Assembly: GCA_003999685.1 (NCBI GenBank)
Contig: CP021220.1
Span: 3,658,001 to 3,722,000 of the forward strand
DNA: 64,000 nucleotides
Direction of reading: 5' to 3'
Source of the DNA: Taiwanofungus camphoratus
Lineage: Eukaryota > Basidiomycota > Agaricomycetes > Polyporales > Taiwanofungaceae
The notes below the pieces were generated by a model that saw nothing but the letters and a program-made list of their open reading frames with translations, had not been told where the DNA came from and did not search any database. Numbering within the stretch: position 1 is the stretch's first letter; each line of letters begins with the position of its first letter. The translations under genes and the position numbers were made by a program. Below, piece by piece: positions 9,271-18,681 of the stretch.

Positions 9271-10449
9271 TCATCTCAAGTTCTTTCTCTCCTTATATGC
9301 TCCCAGGAGTTCCTCCGCAGTACCGGCTAAGTTTGCCTCCGGTTCCCATGAGTCATCTGCCGAGGAATACCCTTTCCACCTGACCCTGTATTCGCGGCGT
9401 TTTGTCCGTAAGTTCTCCCGATGTCCGATGATGGCTTCGACTTCGTAGTTATCTTCGCCTTCGATAAGTTCCGGGGGTGGCCTCGTGTAGTTCTGGCCGT
9501 GGATCTCCGTCTCCGTATATGGCGATAGAAGGGCGGCGTGGAAGACTGGATGTACCCGCCATGTTTCCGGAAGCTTTAGCTTGTACGAGACCGGGCCTAG
9601 GACTTCCGTGATTTCGAAGGGTCCCTCTCTCTTGGGTGCCAACTTCCTAGAGGGGTATGGCAGCTTTAAGTTCCGAGAGTCGAGCCAGACCTGCTGTCCT
9701 TTGCGAAAACCTTTTCCTCGTGGTTTGATCCGTTTTGCCAGTACCGCCTGGGCTAGTTCCATCGCCGCGTGTGCCTGCTCTCTTATCTTCTGGAGGTTCT
9801 TCAGATGATAAGCTGCGCCGGGTGTGTCCGATCCCTTGTGTACGACGGGGATTCCTCGTGGTTCGAAACCCATCATGGCTTTAAACGGCGACACCTTGAT
9901 CGTCGAATGTTCCCTGGAGTTATGAGCGAATTGTGCTGCGCTGAGTAAGGAAGACCACCTATCCGGATTGTTGCTTGTGAAGCATCGAAGGTATACTTCG
10001 AGTTCCTGATTGACTCGTTCCGTTTCTCCATCCGTTTGAGGGTGGAAAGCCGTGCTCATGGCGGATTGCACCCCTGTCATGCGGCACAGCTCCTGGAATA
10101 CCTTTGATGCGAATTGCGGTCCGCGATCACTGATTACCTTGTCTGGGAGTCCAAACCACTTGTAAACCTCATTGTAAAGAAGCTCCGCCGTCCCTTGCGC
10201 GTCAATGGTTTTGTTGCATGGAATGAAAATTACCCCCTTGCTAAGGTCGTGGTCCACTACGACCAATATGGCATCGTAGCCGTTGGAAAGGGGTAGATCC
10301 GTGATGAAATCACAACAAAAGGTGCTGAATGGTGTGGCGTGAGTGGCGGCTCGGATAGGAACGAGGGCGGGGCGGTCCGGGTGGGTGTTAACCTTCATTT
10401 GTTGACATGTGCCGCATCCATGAACGTACCGGGCGACGAAGTCGGCCAT
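9271..10449 (-). CDS. Element E pol: integrase and chromodomain part
   Basis: Shows the end of the integrase zinc finger (CGTCQQMK), the catalytic core (CCDFITDLPLSNGYD.., SDRGPQFASKVFQ, TDGETERVNQELE), the GPF/Y module (KREGPFEITEVLGPVSYKLK) and a chromodomain near the C-terminus (YEVEAIIGHRENL..YRVRWKGYSSADDSW). It is one of several pol pieces of the fossil element E. Confidence 0.9.
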   Translation of the reverse strand: MADFVARYVHGCGTCQQMKVNTHPDRPALVPIRAATHATPFSTFCCDFITDLPLSNGYDAILVVVDHDLSKGVIFIPCNKTIDAQGTAELLYNEVYKWFGLPDKVISDRGPQFASKVFQELCRMTGVQSAMSTAFHPQTDGETERVNQELEVYLRCFTSNNPDRWSSLLSAAQFAHNSREHSTIKVSPFKAMMGFEPRGIPVVHKGSDTPGAAYHLKNLQKIREQAHAAMELAQAVLAKRIKPRGKGFRKGQQVWLDSRNLKLPYPSRKLAPKREGPFEITEVLGPVSYKLKLPETWRVHPVFHAALLSPYTETEIHGQNYTRPPPELIEGEDNYEVEAIIGHRENLRTKRREYRVRWKGYSSADDSWEPEANLAGTAEELLGAYKERKNLR

Positions 10450-10548
10450 TCCGGGCCACCAGTAGTCTCGTCGAAGAGATGAGAGAGTTTTCTGAATTCC
10501 AGGGTGACCGGCGGAGGGGAGATCGTGATAGTTTGAGACTGTTTGCCG

Positions 10549-11610
10549 TCATAGGTTTTCGTTTAAGGGAATGTACACCCGGTTGTCATAAAGGAGTTCG
10601 CCGTCTTGAACTGTCCAGTGATCGTTTGAGCCGTTTTGCGCATTATGCAGCCCTTCCATATACACCGGGTCGTTTACCCCTGCCTTCGCGATTGAGGTCC
10701 TTAGGCTCGTGTCGATTGCCGCTGTCCATACCTTGTCTGGCAGGACAGTTATTCCCTGGTTATCTGATGAACCGTCGTCGTGGTCGGGGCGTCGGGAGAG
10801 TGCGTCGCTTTGTACCATTTGCGTGCCGGGAACGTGAACTAATTTGTAATCGAACTCGGATAGGCGAAGAGCCCATCGTGCTTGCCTTCGGTTTAAATTC
10901 TGTGCCGTTTTCCAGTATGTCAGATTCTTGTGATCGCTGTAAATCGTGACTGGATATGGGCTACCGATGAGAAGGTGACTCCATTCGTTGAGCCCCCTCA
11001 TGACTGCCATAAGTTCCCGATCGTAAACATCGTAGTTTCGTTCTGCTGGTGTCATGCTCTGGGAGATATAACCGCAGGGATGCCAGTCTCCGTTGTCGTC
11101 TTTTTGCCTGAGGACAGCGCCGGTGGCAAACTTTGATGCATCTGTTTCCAATGCGAAGGGTTTCTCCGGGTCAGGCATCAATAGGACCGGTTGTTCCAGG
11201 AAGGCCTTCTTCAGTGCCTCGAAAGCTTCCTGTTGTTCGTCATCCCAATGCCATTTGACGTCTTTTCGCGTGAGCAAAACCAGTGGTTGGGCCAGGTGCG
11301 AGAACCGATGTATGAACCGACGGTAGAAGTTTCCAAACCCTACGAACGACCGAACCTCCCTGAGGTTCTTAGGTATCGGCCAGTCTTTAATGCCGGCTAC
11401 CTTGACTGGGTCCATGGCGAGTTGTCCGGGTCTGATGATCATGCCTAGGAATTCGACTTCTTGCACGTCGAATTTGCATTTCTCCGGTTTGAGATATAGG
11501 TCGTTGTCTCGCAGTCGCTTGATAACTCGCCGTGTACGCTTCTTATGCTCCTCGGGGTCCGTCGAGTAGATAAGGATGTCGTCCATGTAGATTGCCAACC
11601 ATCCTTCCTT
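10549..11610 (-). CDS. Element E pol: RT end and RNase H part
   Basis: Begins at the catalytic YMDDILIYS of RT, where D1 has inserted, and runs through the RT thumb (FLGMIIRPGQ) and RNase H (ALETDASKFATGAVL, SDHKNLTYWKTAQ, QSDALSRRPDH). It is continuous with the RT part on the far side of D1 (from 18682), apart from the inserted element. Confidence 0.9.
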   Translation of the reverse strand, partial: KEGWLAIYMDDILIYSTDPEEHKKRTRRVIKRLRDNDLYLKPEKCKFDVQEVEFLGMIIRPGQLAMDPVKVAGIKDWPIPKNLREVRSFVGFGNFYRRFIHRFSHLAQPLVLLTRKDVKWHWDDEQQEAFEALKKAFLEQPVLLMPDPEKPFALETDASKFATGAVLRQKDDNGDWHPCGYISQSMTPAERNYDVYDRELMAVMRGLNEWSHLLIGSPYPVTIYSDHKNLTYWKTAQNLNRRQARWALRLSEFDYKLVHVPGTQMVQSDALSRRPDHDDGSSDNQGITVLPDKVWTAAIDTSLRTSIAKAGVNDPVYMEGLHNAQNGSNDHWTVQDGELLYDNRVYIPLNENL

Positions 11611-12164
11611 TGATACAAGCTGGTATCAACGACCGGAAAGCCTCGAACGTGAGGACCTGGCTACTGAAGATAGTAGTGAGGCTTTATGGACACTGCGTAT
11701 GTCCTCCTGGGCGAAGTCGATAGAGTCGAGCGAGTACTCAGGTACGAAGCGAGAGGTCGCAAGATACGAGTATAAGATTGCTAGTGGTAACTAGCTACTT
11801 GGTAACCAGATCGAACTTAAGGTCCGACCTACAAAGTACACGGCCTTATATACGTATTCTACCCTGCGCACGGACCATGGCACGTGGTCTAAGAATCAGC
11901 ATGAGTAAGCGTAAGTAAGGCGATATGAGTCATCGGGCCGTATTAGCAATCAGTAAGCGTAAGACGGAACGTGTAAGCGGGGCCCGATATGAGTCAGAGT
12001 CCATGAGTAACCGGGGCCCGTCCGGGGCCCGTACCGTAAGCAGCGATGAGTCAAGATGCTGCGCGAAGAAGCTGGGCCTACCCGAGGCCCGCCCTAGAAG
12101 CGAAAGGTCATGGGACCGATCCGAGGTCCCACCGATAAGATATGCGATGAAAGAAATTGTATCA
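11611..12164 (-). repeat. 3' LTR of D1 (554 bp)
   Basis: TGATACA..TGTATCA on the plus strand. Next to it on the inner side is ATTACCCCCCTA, the minus-strand purine tract. It matches 18128-18681. Confidence 0.95.
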
Positions 12165-12299
12165 TTACCCCCCTACTTATGATTGAACGCCTGGTCAATC
12201 AACTAAACTCCAATGGGGACGCGTCGAGTCTCTCCGAGTTGAACTGTTGGCAACCGTCGACGAACTTGACGAACTTCCGAGGACGAACTTGAAAAAACA

Positions 12300-12490
12300 T
12301 TTCCTGGAAGTGACGAGCGGGTGTTTCACCGCGACTGATAAGGGATGACCCTTGAACCCATAGGGGATGACCCCTCCAACCGTGAGCATCCTTCCAGCTC
12401 GAACTTTCTACAGTTTTACGACATGTCGGTCGTACGTTGCAGTTTAACGACGTGCACGGTCGTTCCCTCGCAGTTTAACGACATGCAGGA
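12300..12490 (-). repeat. Repeat-rich 3' tail of D1
   Basis: Contains a GGGTGTTTCACCGCGA unit like those in E, two ATAAGGGATGACCCTT / ATAGGGGATGACCCCT imperfect palindromes, and two copies of CAGTTTAACGAC spaced about 32 bp. The second pair overlaps the end of the knuckle ORF. D2 (about 29390-29570) and D3 (about 37650-37830) carry the same arrangement. Confidence 0.65.
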
Positions 12491-12698
12491 ACCACTCTGG
12501 ATGGTACGGCGGTTCCGGGTCGTAGGCGAATGCGTAATTGACAGCGGTGCATTCGCGCGTAAGGTGCCCAGGCGACGGGCGACTACAGCGTAGACATTTG
12601 TAGTTGGGGCACGTCCTGTGCGAGTGACGAGTGCTACCGCAGAGGTAGCATGGACCGTAGCGAGTGAACGAGGATGAAGGACCGTTTGACTGAGACAT
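12444..12698 (-). CDS. D1 3' ORF, small double zinc-knuckle protein (84 aa)
   Basis: Its ATG lies 38 nt after the pol stop. Two knuckles in tandem: CYLCGSTRHSHRTC and CLRCSRPSPGHLTREC, the same pair as in the 469-residue E ORF. D2 (29517-29771) and D3 (37778-38032) keep this ORF at the same length. Function unknown. Confidence 0.7.
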   Translation of the reverse strand: MSQSNGPSSSFTRYGPCYLCGSTRHSHRTCPNYKCLRCSRPSPGHLTRECTAVNYAFAYDPEPPYHPEWFLHVVKLRGNDRARR

Positions 12699-12735
12699 GC
12701 GAGCGATGAGTGGGGTGAAAATGCGACTCCTCCTC

Positions 12736-15700
12736 TCATCGTAAGTTCTTGCGCTGCTTATATGCGTCCAGCAGCTCGTCCGCAGTACCGGCTAAGTTCT
12801 CTTCCGGTTCCCATGAGTCGTCGGCGGATGAGTAACCTTTCCACCTGACTCGATATTCTCGGCGATTCCTTCGGCGATTCTCACGATGTCCAACCAGAGC
12901 TTCGACTTCGTAGTTATCTTCGCCGCTGATAAGCTCCGGCGGTGGTTCCGTGTAGTTGGGACCATGGGTGTCCGTCTCGGTATATGGTGAAAGAAGTGCA
13001 GCGTGGAAAACGGGGTGCACTCGCCATGTCGCCGGGAGTTTCAGCTTGTAAGACACCGGTCCTAGAACGTCCGTGATTTCGAAGGGTCCCTCGCGCTTGG
13101 GAGCCAACTTCCTCGTCGGGTATGGCAGCTTTAGATTTCGTGAGTCTAGCCATACCTTTTGTCCTTTGCGGAAACCCGTTCCCTTGGGTTTCACGCGTCT
13201 TGCCAACACCGCCTGTGCTAGCTCCATTGCTGAGTGTGCGTCTTCCCGAATCTTCTGCAAGTTCCGCAGTCGATAAGCAGCGCCCGGTGTGTCCGATCCG
13301 GGGTGTACGACGGGAATCCCTCGAGGTTCATAGCCCATCATGACCTTGAAGGGTGACGCCTTAGTCGTTGAATGCTCACGCGAGTTGTGAGCGAACTGCG
13401 CTGAGCCCAGCAGCGATGACCAATTGTCCGGGTTGTTGCTCGTGAAGCATCGCAGGTAGATCTCCAGTTCCTGGTTGACTCGTTCCGTTTCTCCGTCTGT
13501 TTGAGGGTGGAACGCTGTGCTCATAGCCGACTTGACTCCGGTCATTCGGCAGAGCTCCTGGAATACCTTTGATGCGAACTGTGGTCCCCGATCGCTAATG
13601 ATCTTATCCGGAAGACCAAACCACTTGTACACCTCACGATATAATGCCTCGGCTGTTCCTGATGCGTCGATCGTTTTGTTGCATGGAATGAAAACTACCC
13701 CCTTCGTAAGGTCGTGGTCCACAACGACCAAAATTGAATCGTAGCCCTCCGAAGTCGGCAAATCCGTAATGAAATCGCAGCAGAATGTACTGAACGGAGT
13801 GGCGTGCTGCGCGGATTTGATCGGGAGTAGGGCTGGTCGGGTGGGGTGCGTGTTAACCTTCATTTGCTGGCAAGTGCCGCAACCTTTGACGTATCGCGTG
13901 ACGAAGTCAGCCATTCCAGGCCACCAGTAGTCTCGTCGAATAGACGAGAGGGTTTTCTGAATTCCAGGGTGGCCGGCGGAGGGGAGATCGTGATAATTCG
14001 AGACCGTTTGTCGTCGTAGATCCTCGTCCAAGGGGATATACACCCGATTATCGTAGAGGAGGTCTCCGTCTCGAATTGTCCAGTGGTCATTTGAGCCGTT
14101 TCGTGCATTGCGCATCCCTTCCGTATACATCGAGTCATTTACGCATGCTTCCGCGATGGAAGCCCTTAGACTCGTGTCGATTGCTGCTGCCCATACCTTG
14201 TCTGGTAAAACGGTTACATCCTGGTTGTCAGATGAACCGTCGTCGTGGTCAGGGCGTCGGGAGAGTGCGTCGCTTTGCACCATTTGCGTGCCCGGGACAT
14301 GAATTAACCTGTAATCGAATTCGGACAAGCGAAGAGCCCATCGTGCTTGTCTTCGATTCAGATTCCGTGCCGTCTTCCAGTACGTCAGGTTCTTGTGGTC
14401 GCTATAGATCGTGACTGGATACGGGCTTCCGATGAGAAGGTGACTCCATTCGTTGAGGCCTCTCATGACGCCCATGAGTTCTCGGTCATAGACGTCGTAG
14501 TTTCGTTCCGCTGGTGTCATACTCTGGGAAATATAACCACACGGATGCCAATCGCCATTGTCGTCCTTTTGCCTGAGGACGGCGCCCGTGGCGAACTTTG
14601 ATGCATCCGTTTCCAACGCGAACGGCTTCTCCGGGTCAGGCATCTGTAGAACCGGTTGTTCCAGGAAAGCTTTCTTCAGTGCTTCGAAAGCTTCCTGTTG
14701 CTCATCGTCCCAATGCCATTTGACGTCCTTTCGCGTAAGCGAGACCAGCGGCTGGGCCAGATGCGAGAAGCGGTGTATGAACCGACGGTAGAAGTTCCCA
14801 AATCCAACGAACGACCTAACTTCCCTGAGGTTCTTAGGTATCGGCCAGTCCTTGATGCCGGCTACCTTGACTGGGTCCATGGCGAGTTGTCCGGGTCTGA
14901 TGATCATGCCTAAGAATTCGACTTCTTGCACGTCGAATTTGCACTTTTCCGGTTTGAGATACAGGTCGTTATCTCGAAGCCTTTCGATAACTCGCCGTGT
15001 TCGCTTCTTATGCTCCTCGGGGTCCGTCGAGTAGATAAGGATGTCGTCCATGTAGATTGCCAACCATCCTTCCTTGAGCATGTCTGCGAAGACCGTGTTC
15101 ATCATCCGTTGGAACGTTGCCGGTGAGTTGCACATCCCGAAGAACATTACTCGGGGTTCGTAGAACGAGGGAGGTCCTTCCCCTGCTGCTGGAACACCGA
15201 AAGCCGCTTTCCATTCGTCCCCTTCCTTGATGCGAAGGTTGTTGTATCCTTGACGAAGGTCCATCTTCGTGAAGATCGTGGCGTTATTGAGGCGTTCCAG
15301 AAGCTCCGTTATGAGGGGAAGAGGGTATCTGTCTTTGATCGTTCCCTCGTTGAGTTCTCTATAGTCCTGGCAAGGTCGGTAGCCGCCGTCCTTCTTATCC
15401 ACGAAGAAGAACGGACTGGCGAGTGGCGATTTGGACGGTCGGATGTATCCCTTCTCTATATTCTCTTCGAGGAACTTGTCCAGTTCCGCTCGTTGATCCC
15501 GGTTAAGAGAATACGTTGACTGCTTGAAGTCCTTGAAATCTGGCTTGAGGTTTATCTCATGGTCAAACTCCGAATGCCGTGGAAGTCTCGCTGCTTTGGC
15601 TTTGTCGAACACCGGAAGGAGGTCGTGGAGGTACTCAGGGACGAGTTCCGTGACCGGTTTCTCCTCTTTCTGTGCGTGTTCCTTGATAGCGAGTTCCGTA

Positions 15701-16893
15701 GACGTGGTGAGTCGGCCGATGTCGTGCTTGACCTGCCAGATAAGACCGTTTTCGAGCCGACGATAGGATCCGTCGAGGGGGTACCTCTCCTCCGTAAGAG
15801 GTGCGTCTCGATATGCGGGGTGCGAATCTCGTCCATATGTCGCGATCCGATCGTCTCCTTCGATGAACGCTATGACTAGTTCATCGTCGTCGATCGTTTC
15901 CATCGCCTGATCCAGTGTGATACCGTTGACCGATTCTTCTACCAGGGGTGCGACTGGGATGTCGCGGCGTGCTGTCTGCCTAGGCATGTCTGCTGTCGGC
16001 AGAACAGGAGACATGGTGTCGATCACCTCGAAGTCTCCTTCGTCCTCTACCTCCTCAATGGTGGGCTGCCATTGTTGCTTGAGGCGTTTGTTTCGTTCGG
16101 CGAGGAAAGCCGCTACCTGTGGACAAGGGGGTGCTGACCAGTCTACCTCATAGTCTAGCACGGGATCCAGGGCTTCTTCCTGATCTCGTTCCGCTAGTTT
16201 CTTCAGCTCCAGTCGTGCTACTCGTTGCGCGATGATCCCCTTCTTCCACTCTCGAGATTCTTGTATGGTCATGCGGTGTTTCAGTTCCACACGACCCCCC
16301 TTCCAGTCGATACTGGGGTTCTCGAGTTTGAGCCATGTATGTCCGAAGATGACGTCTTCGTTCCCTATACTGGCCACGTATGCTTTGACAAACCGGGGCT
16401 CGTTCCCGATTTTGTACGATAGCAAGGCTCGTCGGTTAATGAGCGCTTGCTTGTTGGCAGTGCCGTCCACGTTGAACACCGGTATAGGGCGTGGTAGCGC
16501 CTCAGTCCGTAACTTGTGTTCTTTGACAAATCGTGGATGCACGAATATTCCCGATGCGCCACTATCGATAAAGGCGCGGGCTTCGACGGCTTTTCGTCCC
16601 ACAGTAATCGGAATGTGCAAAGCTCTGTCATTCCGGACTACAAGTACAACACGGGACAGTGAAATGGATACGGGCAGTGGTTGCGTCGGCTCACCCTGCC
16701 CCTTTAAAAATCCTCCGTTCCTAACTCCTCGAACATCGCCCTTTTCTCGTCTGCGGAGAGCGTCTTGATGTACGAGCGGAAATCCATGGGGGATCGCGCC
16801 TCGGGTTCCTTCGAGGTACTCCGTTGGCCAGTTTTGGCCGTCTTCTTCGGACACTTGCGCACCGCGTGCCCTCCCTTGTGGCAGTAGAAACAT
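12736..16893 (-). CDS. D1 pol polyprotein (PR-RT-RH-IN-chromodomain)
   Basis: The frame overlaps the end of gag (16704-16893), the arrangement expected if pol is made by frameshifting. Order: aspartic protease [14 protein letters not shown] with YMDDILIYS, RNase H (ALETDASKFATGAVL), integrase HHCC zinc finger (GHPGIQ..CGTCQQMK), core (CDFITDLPTSEGYD, SDRGPQFASK, TDGETERVNQ), GPF/Y module and chromodomain (YEVEALVGHRENR..YRVRWKGYSSADDSW). The first residues of the open frame lie in the gag overlap and are not pol-like. Confidence 0.95.
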   Translation of the reverse strand: MFLLPQGRARGAQVSEEDGQNWPTEYLEGTRGAIPHGFPLVHQDALRRREKGDVRGVRNGGFLKGQGEPTQPLPVSISLSRVVLVVRNDRALHIPITVGRKAVEARAFIDSGASGIFVHPRFVKEHKLRTEALPRPIPVFNVDGTANKQALINRRALLSYKIGNEPRFVKAYVASIGNEDVIFGHTWLKLENPSIDWKGGRVELKHRMTIQESREWKKGIIAQRVARLELKKLAERDQEEALDPVLDYEVDWSAPPCPQVAAFLAERNKRLKQQWQPTIEEVEDEGDFEVIDTMSPVLPTADMPRQTARRDIPVAPLVEESVNGITLDQAMETIDDDELVIAFIEGDDRIATYGRDSHPAYRDAPLTEERYPLDGSYRRLENGLIWQVKHDIGRLTTSTELAIKEHAQKEEKPVTELVPEYLHDLLPVFDKAKAARLPRHSEFDHEINLKPDFKDFKQSTYSLNRDQRAELDKFLEENIEKGYIRPSKSPLASPFFFVDKKDGGYRPCQDYRELNEGTIKDRYPLPLITELLERLNNATIFTKMDLRQGYNNLRIKEGDEWKAAFGVPAAGEGPPSFYEPRVMFFGMCNSPATFQRMMNTVFADMLKEGWLAIYMDDILIYSTDPEEHKKRTRRVIERLRDNDLYLKPEKCKFDVQEVEFLGMIIRPGQLAMDPVKVAGIKDWPIPKNLREVRSFVGFGNFYRRFIHRFSHLAQPLVSLTRKDVKWHWDDEQQEAFEALKKAFLEQPVLQMPDPEKPFALETDASKFATGAVLRQKDDNGDWHPCGYISQSMTPAERNYDVYDRELMGVMRGLNEWSHLLIGSPYPVTIYSDHKNLTYWKTARNLNRRQARWALRLSEFDYRLIHVPGTQMVQSDALSRRPDHDDGSSDNQDVTVLPDKVWAAAIDTSLRASIAEACVNDSMYTEGMRNARNGSNDHWTIRDGDLLYDNRVYIPLDEDLRRQTVSNYHDLPSAGHPGIQKTLSSIRRDYWWPGMADFVTRYVKGCGTCQQMKVNTHPTRPALLPIKSAQHATPFSTFCCDFITDLPTSEGYDSILVVVDHDLTKGVVFIPCNKTIDASGTAEALYREVYKWFGLPDKIISDRGPQFASKVFQELCRMTGVKSAMSTAFHPQTDGETERVNQELEIYLRCFTSNNPDNWSSLLGSAQFAHNSREHSTTKASPFKVMMGYEPRGIPVVHPGSDTPGAAYRLRNLQKIREDAHSAMELAQAVLARRVKPKGTGFRKGQKVWLDSRNLKLPYPTRKLAPKREGPFEITDVLGPVSYKLKLPATWRVHPVFHAALLSPYTETDTHGPNYTEPPPELISGEDNYEVEALVGHRENRRRNRREYRVRWKGYSSADDSWEPEENLAGTADELLDAYKQRKNLR

Positions 16894-18026
16894 AGACGAT
16901 TGTCCATGTGGTACTTTCTTTCTTTCTCACTGAGGTTGCATCCGTCCTCCCACTTCTTGGTGAATGGTGTGGGGCGCGGTGTAACGAGTGCGTCCACTTC
17001 CATGGGTTCGCCGTAGTCGACGTCGGTGGTGGCGGAGAGGGTTTGGTCGATCCCTCTGTAAACGGCGTCAAGGTGAAGAACGTCGGCGTACCATTTCTCC
17101 ATGGAGTTGGGTCGTTCCGTATTGGTGCGACCTGCGAGTGTCGTGTAGATCTGGCGGTCCAGACCTTTGATGAAGATCGCCCTCAGCGTGGGGTAATCGT
17201 TCTCGGTGCGTTGGCCTTGGAGGCTCGTGAAAGCGTCCTTTAACTTGGCCTTCTCTGCCAGGAGTCGGAACCTCTCCACGTACATCTTTGTACTGACCCT
17301 GGTCTTCTTGTTTAGTTGCTTGGCCGGCAACTCCATTAGCACCTGGTGAGCCCTCTGGACTCCTTCGTGCTCGGGGAACGCGAGTCGCAAGCTCGCCTTG
17401 AATACGTCCCAACTAGCGTAGGGAGCATGCCCTCCCGCGGCCCGTTCGTAAAACGTATCGCGCCAGATACGTGCGTCCTGCCCTCCTTTCATGAGAGCGA
17501 CCGTGTAAGCGATCTTTGCATCATCGCTTAGCCCTTGATTGTTGGTGGCAGTGAGGTAGTGCTCCACCCGCTGGAGGAAACGCTCCAGATCTTCTCCTTG
17601 CCCGGTGAACGGCTCCGGTGCAGGAATGTCGAGCTTAAGGGGTCGACTCCCCTGATGCTGTTGCGCCGAAAGGTGCGCTATGAGCGCCTCGAGCTCCGCC
17701 CTGGTCATTGTTGCGATAGTAGCCATTGTGGTAGGGGTTGTGGGTGTTATGGGTGTGGAAGGGAGTGACGGGAATGTGGGAGTGGTCGGGGTGGCTATCA
17801 ACGGTGTCGATGGTATCGACGCGGGAAAGAACTCGGCTGGGTCTCTTCCGTCTGGTGGCGGGTTACGTCTGAAATAGGAGGCTAATTTCTCCTGTGCTCG
17901 TCGATTCGAAATTGTCCCTGCCCACGCGAGTGGAGAGTTCGGGTAGATCGGATCGAGGTTCTGGTCAACGAAAGTCCAACGGAGACGATCGTACAGAAGC
18001 GGCGCGTTGTTTACTTGAGTCGGCAA
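16704..18026 (-). CDS. D1 gag
   Basis: 440 residues from the first ATG. Retrotransposon gag domain: [20 protein letters not shown], then [38 protein letters not shown] and [14 protein letters not shown]. Zinc knuckle CFYCHKGGHAVRKC near the C-terminus. The similar reading continues a little upstream of the first ATG, so the true start may be further 5' (about 18066). Confidence 0.92.
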   Translation of the reverse strand: MPTQVNNAPLLYDRLRWTFVDQNLDPIYPNSPLAWAGTISNRRAQEKLASYFRRNPPPDGRDPAEFFPASIPSTPLIATPTTPTFPSLPSTPITPTTPTTMATIATMTRAELEALIAHLSAQQHQGSRPLKLDIPAPEPFTGQGEDLERFLQRVEHYLTATNNQGLSDDAKIAYTVALMKGGQDARIWRDTFYERAAGGHAPYASWDVFKASLRLAFPEHEGVQRAHQVLMELPAKQLNKKTRVSTKMYVERFRLLAEKAKLKDAFTSLQGQRTENDYPTLRAIFIKGLDRQIYTTLAGRTNTERPNSMEKWYADVLHLDAVYRGIDQTLSATTDVDYGEPMEVDALVTPRPTPFTKKWEDGCNLSEKERKYHMDNRLCFYCHKGGHAVRKCPKKTAKTGQRSTSKEPEARSPMDFRSYIKTLSADEKRAMFEELGTEDF

Positions 18027-18114
18027 TCCCCAAGCGGTGGGGTCGACTGTCTCGATGGTAGACGTGGTGTCTAACGGTTAGCCCTACTAGATAAGACTAG
18101 GGGCAACTTAGCGT

Positions 18115-18125
18115 AAGTTCGATCT
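18115..18125 (-). promoter_or_regulatory. D1 primer-binding site, self-priming type
   Basis: On the minus strand AGATCGAACTT lies 2 nt inside the 5' LTR. It is the exact complement of AAGTTCGATCT in the LTR (18325-18335), which begins 34 nt after TATATAA (18369-18363) and so should be the 5' end of the RNA. D2 (35189-35199 with 35399-35409) and D3 (43451-43461 with 43661-43671) have the same pair. Self-priming from the RNA's own 5' end is established for Tf1 of fission yeast. Confidence 0.8.
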
Positions 18126-18127
18126 TT

Positions 18128-18681
18128 TGATACAAGCTGGTATCAACGACCGGAAAGCCTCGAACGTGAGGACCTGGCTACTGAAGATAGTAGTGAGGCT
18201 TTATGGACACTGCGTATGTCCTCCTGGGCGAAGTCGATAGAGTCGAGCGAGTACTCAGGTACGAAGCGAGAGGTCGCAAGATACGAGTATAAGATTGCTA
18301 GTGGTAACTAGCTACTTGGTAACCAGATCGAACTTAAGGTCCGACCTACAAAGTACACGGCCTTATATACGTATTCTACCCTGCGCACGGACCATGGCAC
18401 GTGGTCTAAGAATCAGCATGAGTAAGCGTAAGTAAGGCGATATGAGTCATCGGGCCGTATTAGCAATCAGTAAGCGTAAGACGGAACGTGTAAGCGGGGC
18501 CCGATATGAGTCAGAGTCCATGAGTAACCGGGGCCCGTCCGGGGCCCGTACCGTAAGCAGCGATGAGTCAAGATGCTGCGCGAAGAAGCTGGGCCTACCC
18601 GAGGCCCGCCCTAGAAGCGAAAGGTCATGGGACCGATCCGAGGTCCCACCGATAAGATATGCGATGAAAGAAATTGTATCA
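18128..18681 (-). repeat. 5' LTR of D1 (554 bp)
   Basis: Holds the promoter: TATATAA at 18363-18369 (minus strand) and the predicted start at 18335. It also has GGGGCCCG-type repeated words at 18517-18548. It matches 11611-12164. Confidence 0.95.

Larger units (their letters stand above)
11611..18681 (-). mobile_element. Element D1: complete Ty3/gypsy chromovirus in E
   Basis: 7071 bp with two 554-bp LTRs (11611-12164 and 18128-18681, TGATACA..TGTATCA ends) that look identical, and the target duplication TCCTT at 11606-11610 and 18682-18686. Minus-strand order: LTR, self-priming site, gag, pol, short knuckle ORF, 3' tail, LTR. The element looks whole. Identical LTRs mean a recent insertion into the RT region of E. 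Confidence 0.96.

Noticed and set aside
11925-12182. An open frame of about 85 residues inside the D LTRs, repeated at 18442, 28998, 35516, 37264 and 43778
   Set aside because: It recurs only because the LTR recurs. It lies antisense to the element's transcription, has low-complexity GGCCCG-based sequence, and its C-terminus varies with the flank.
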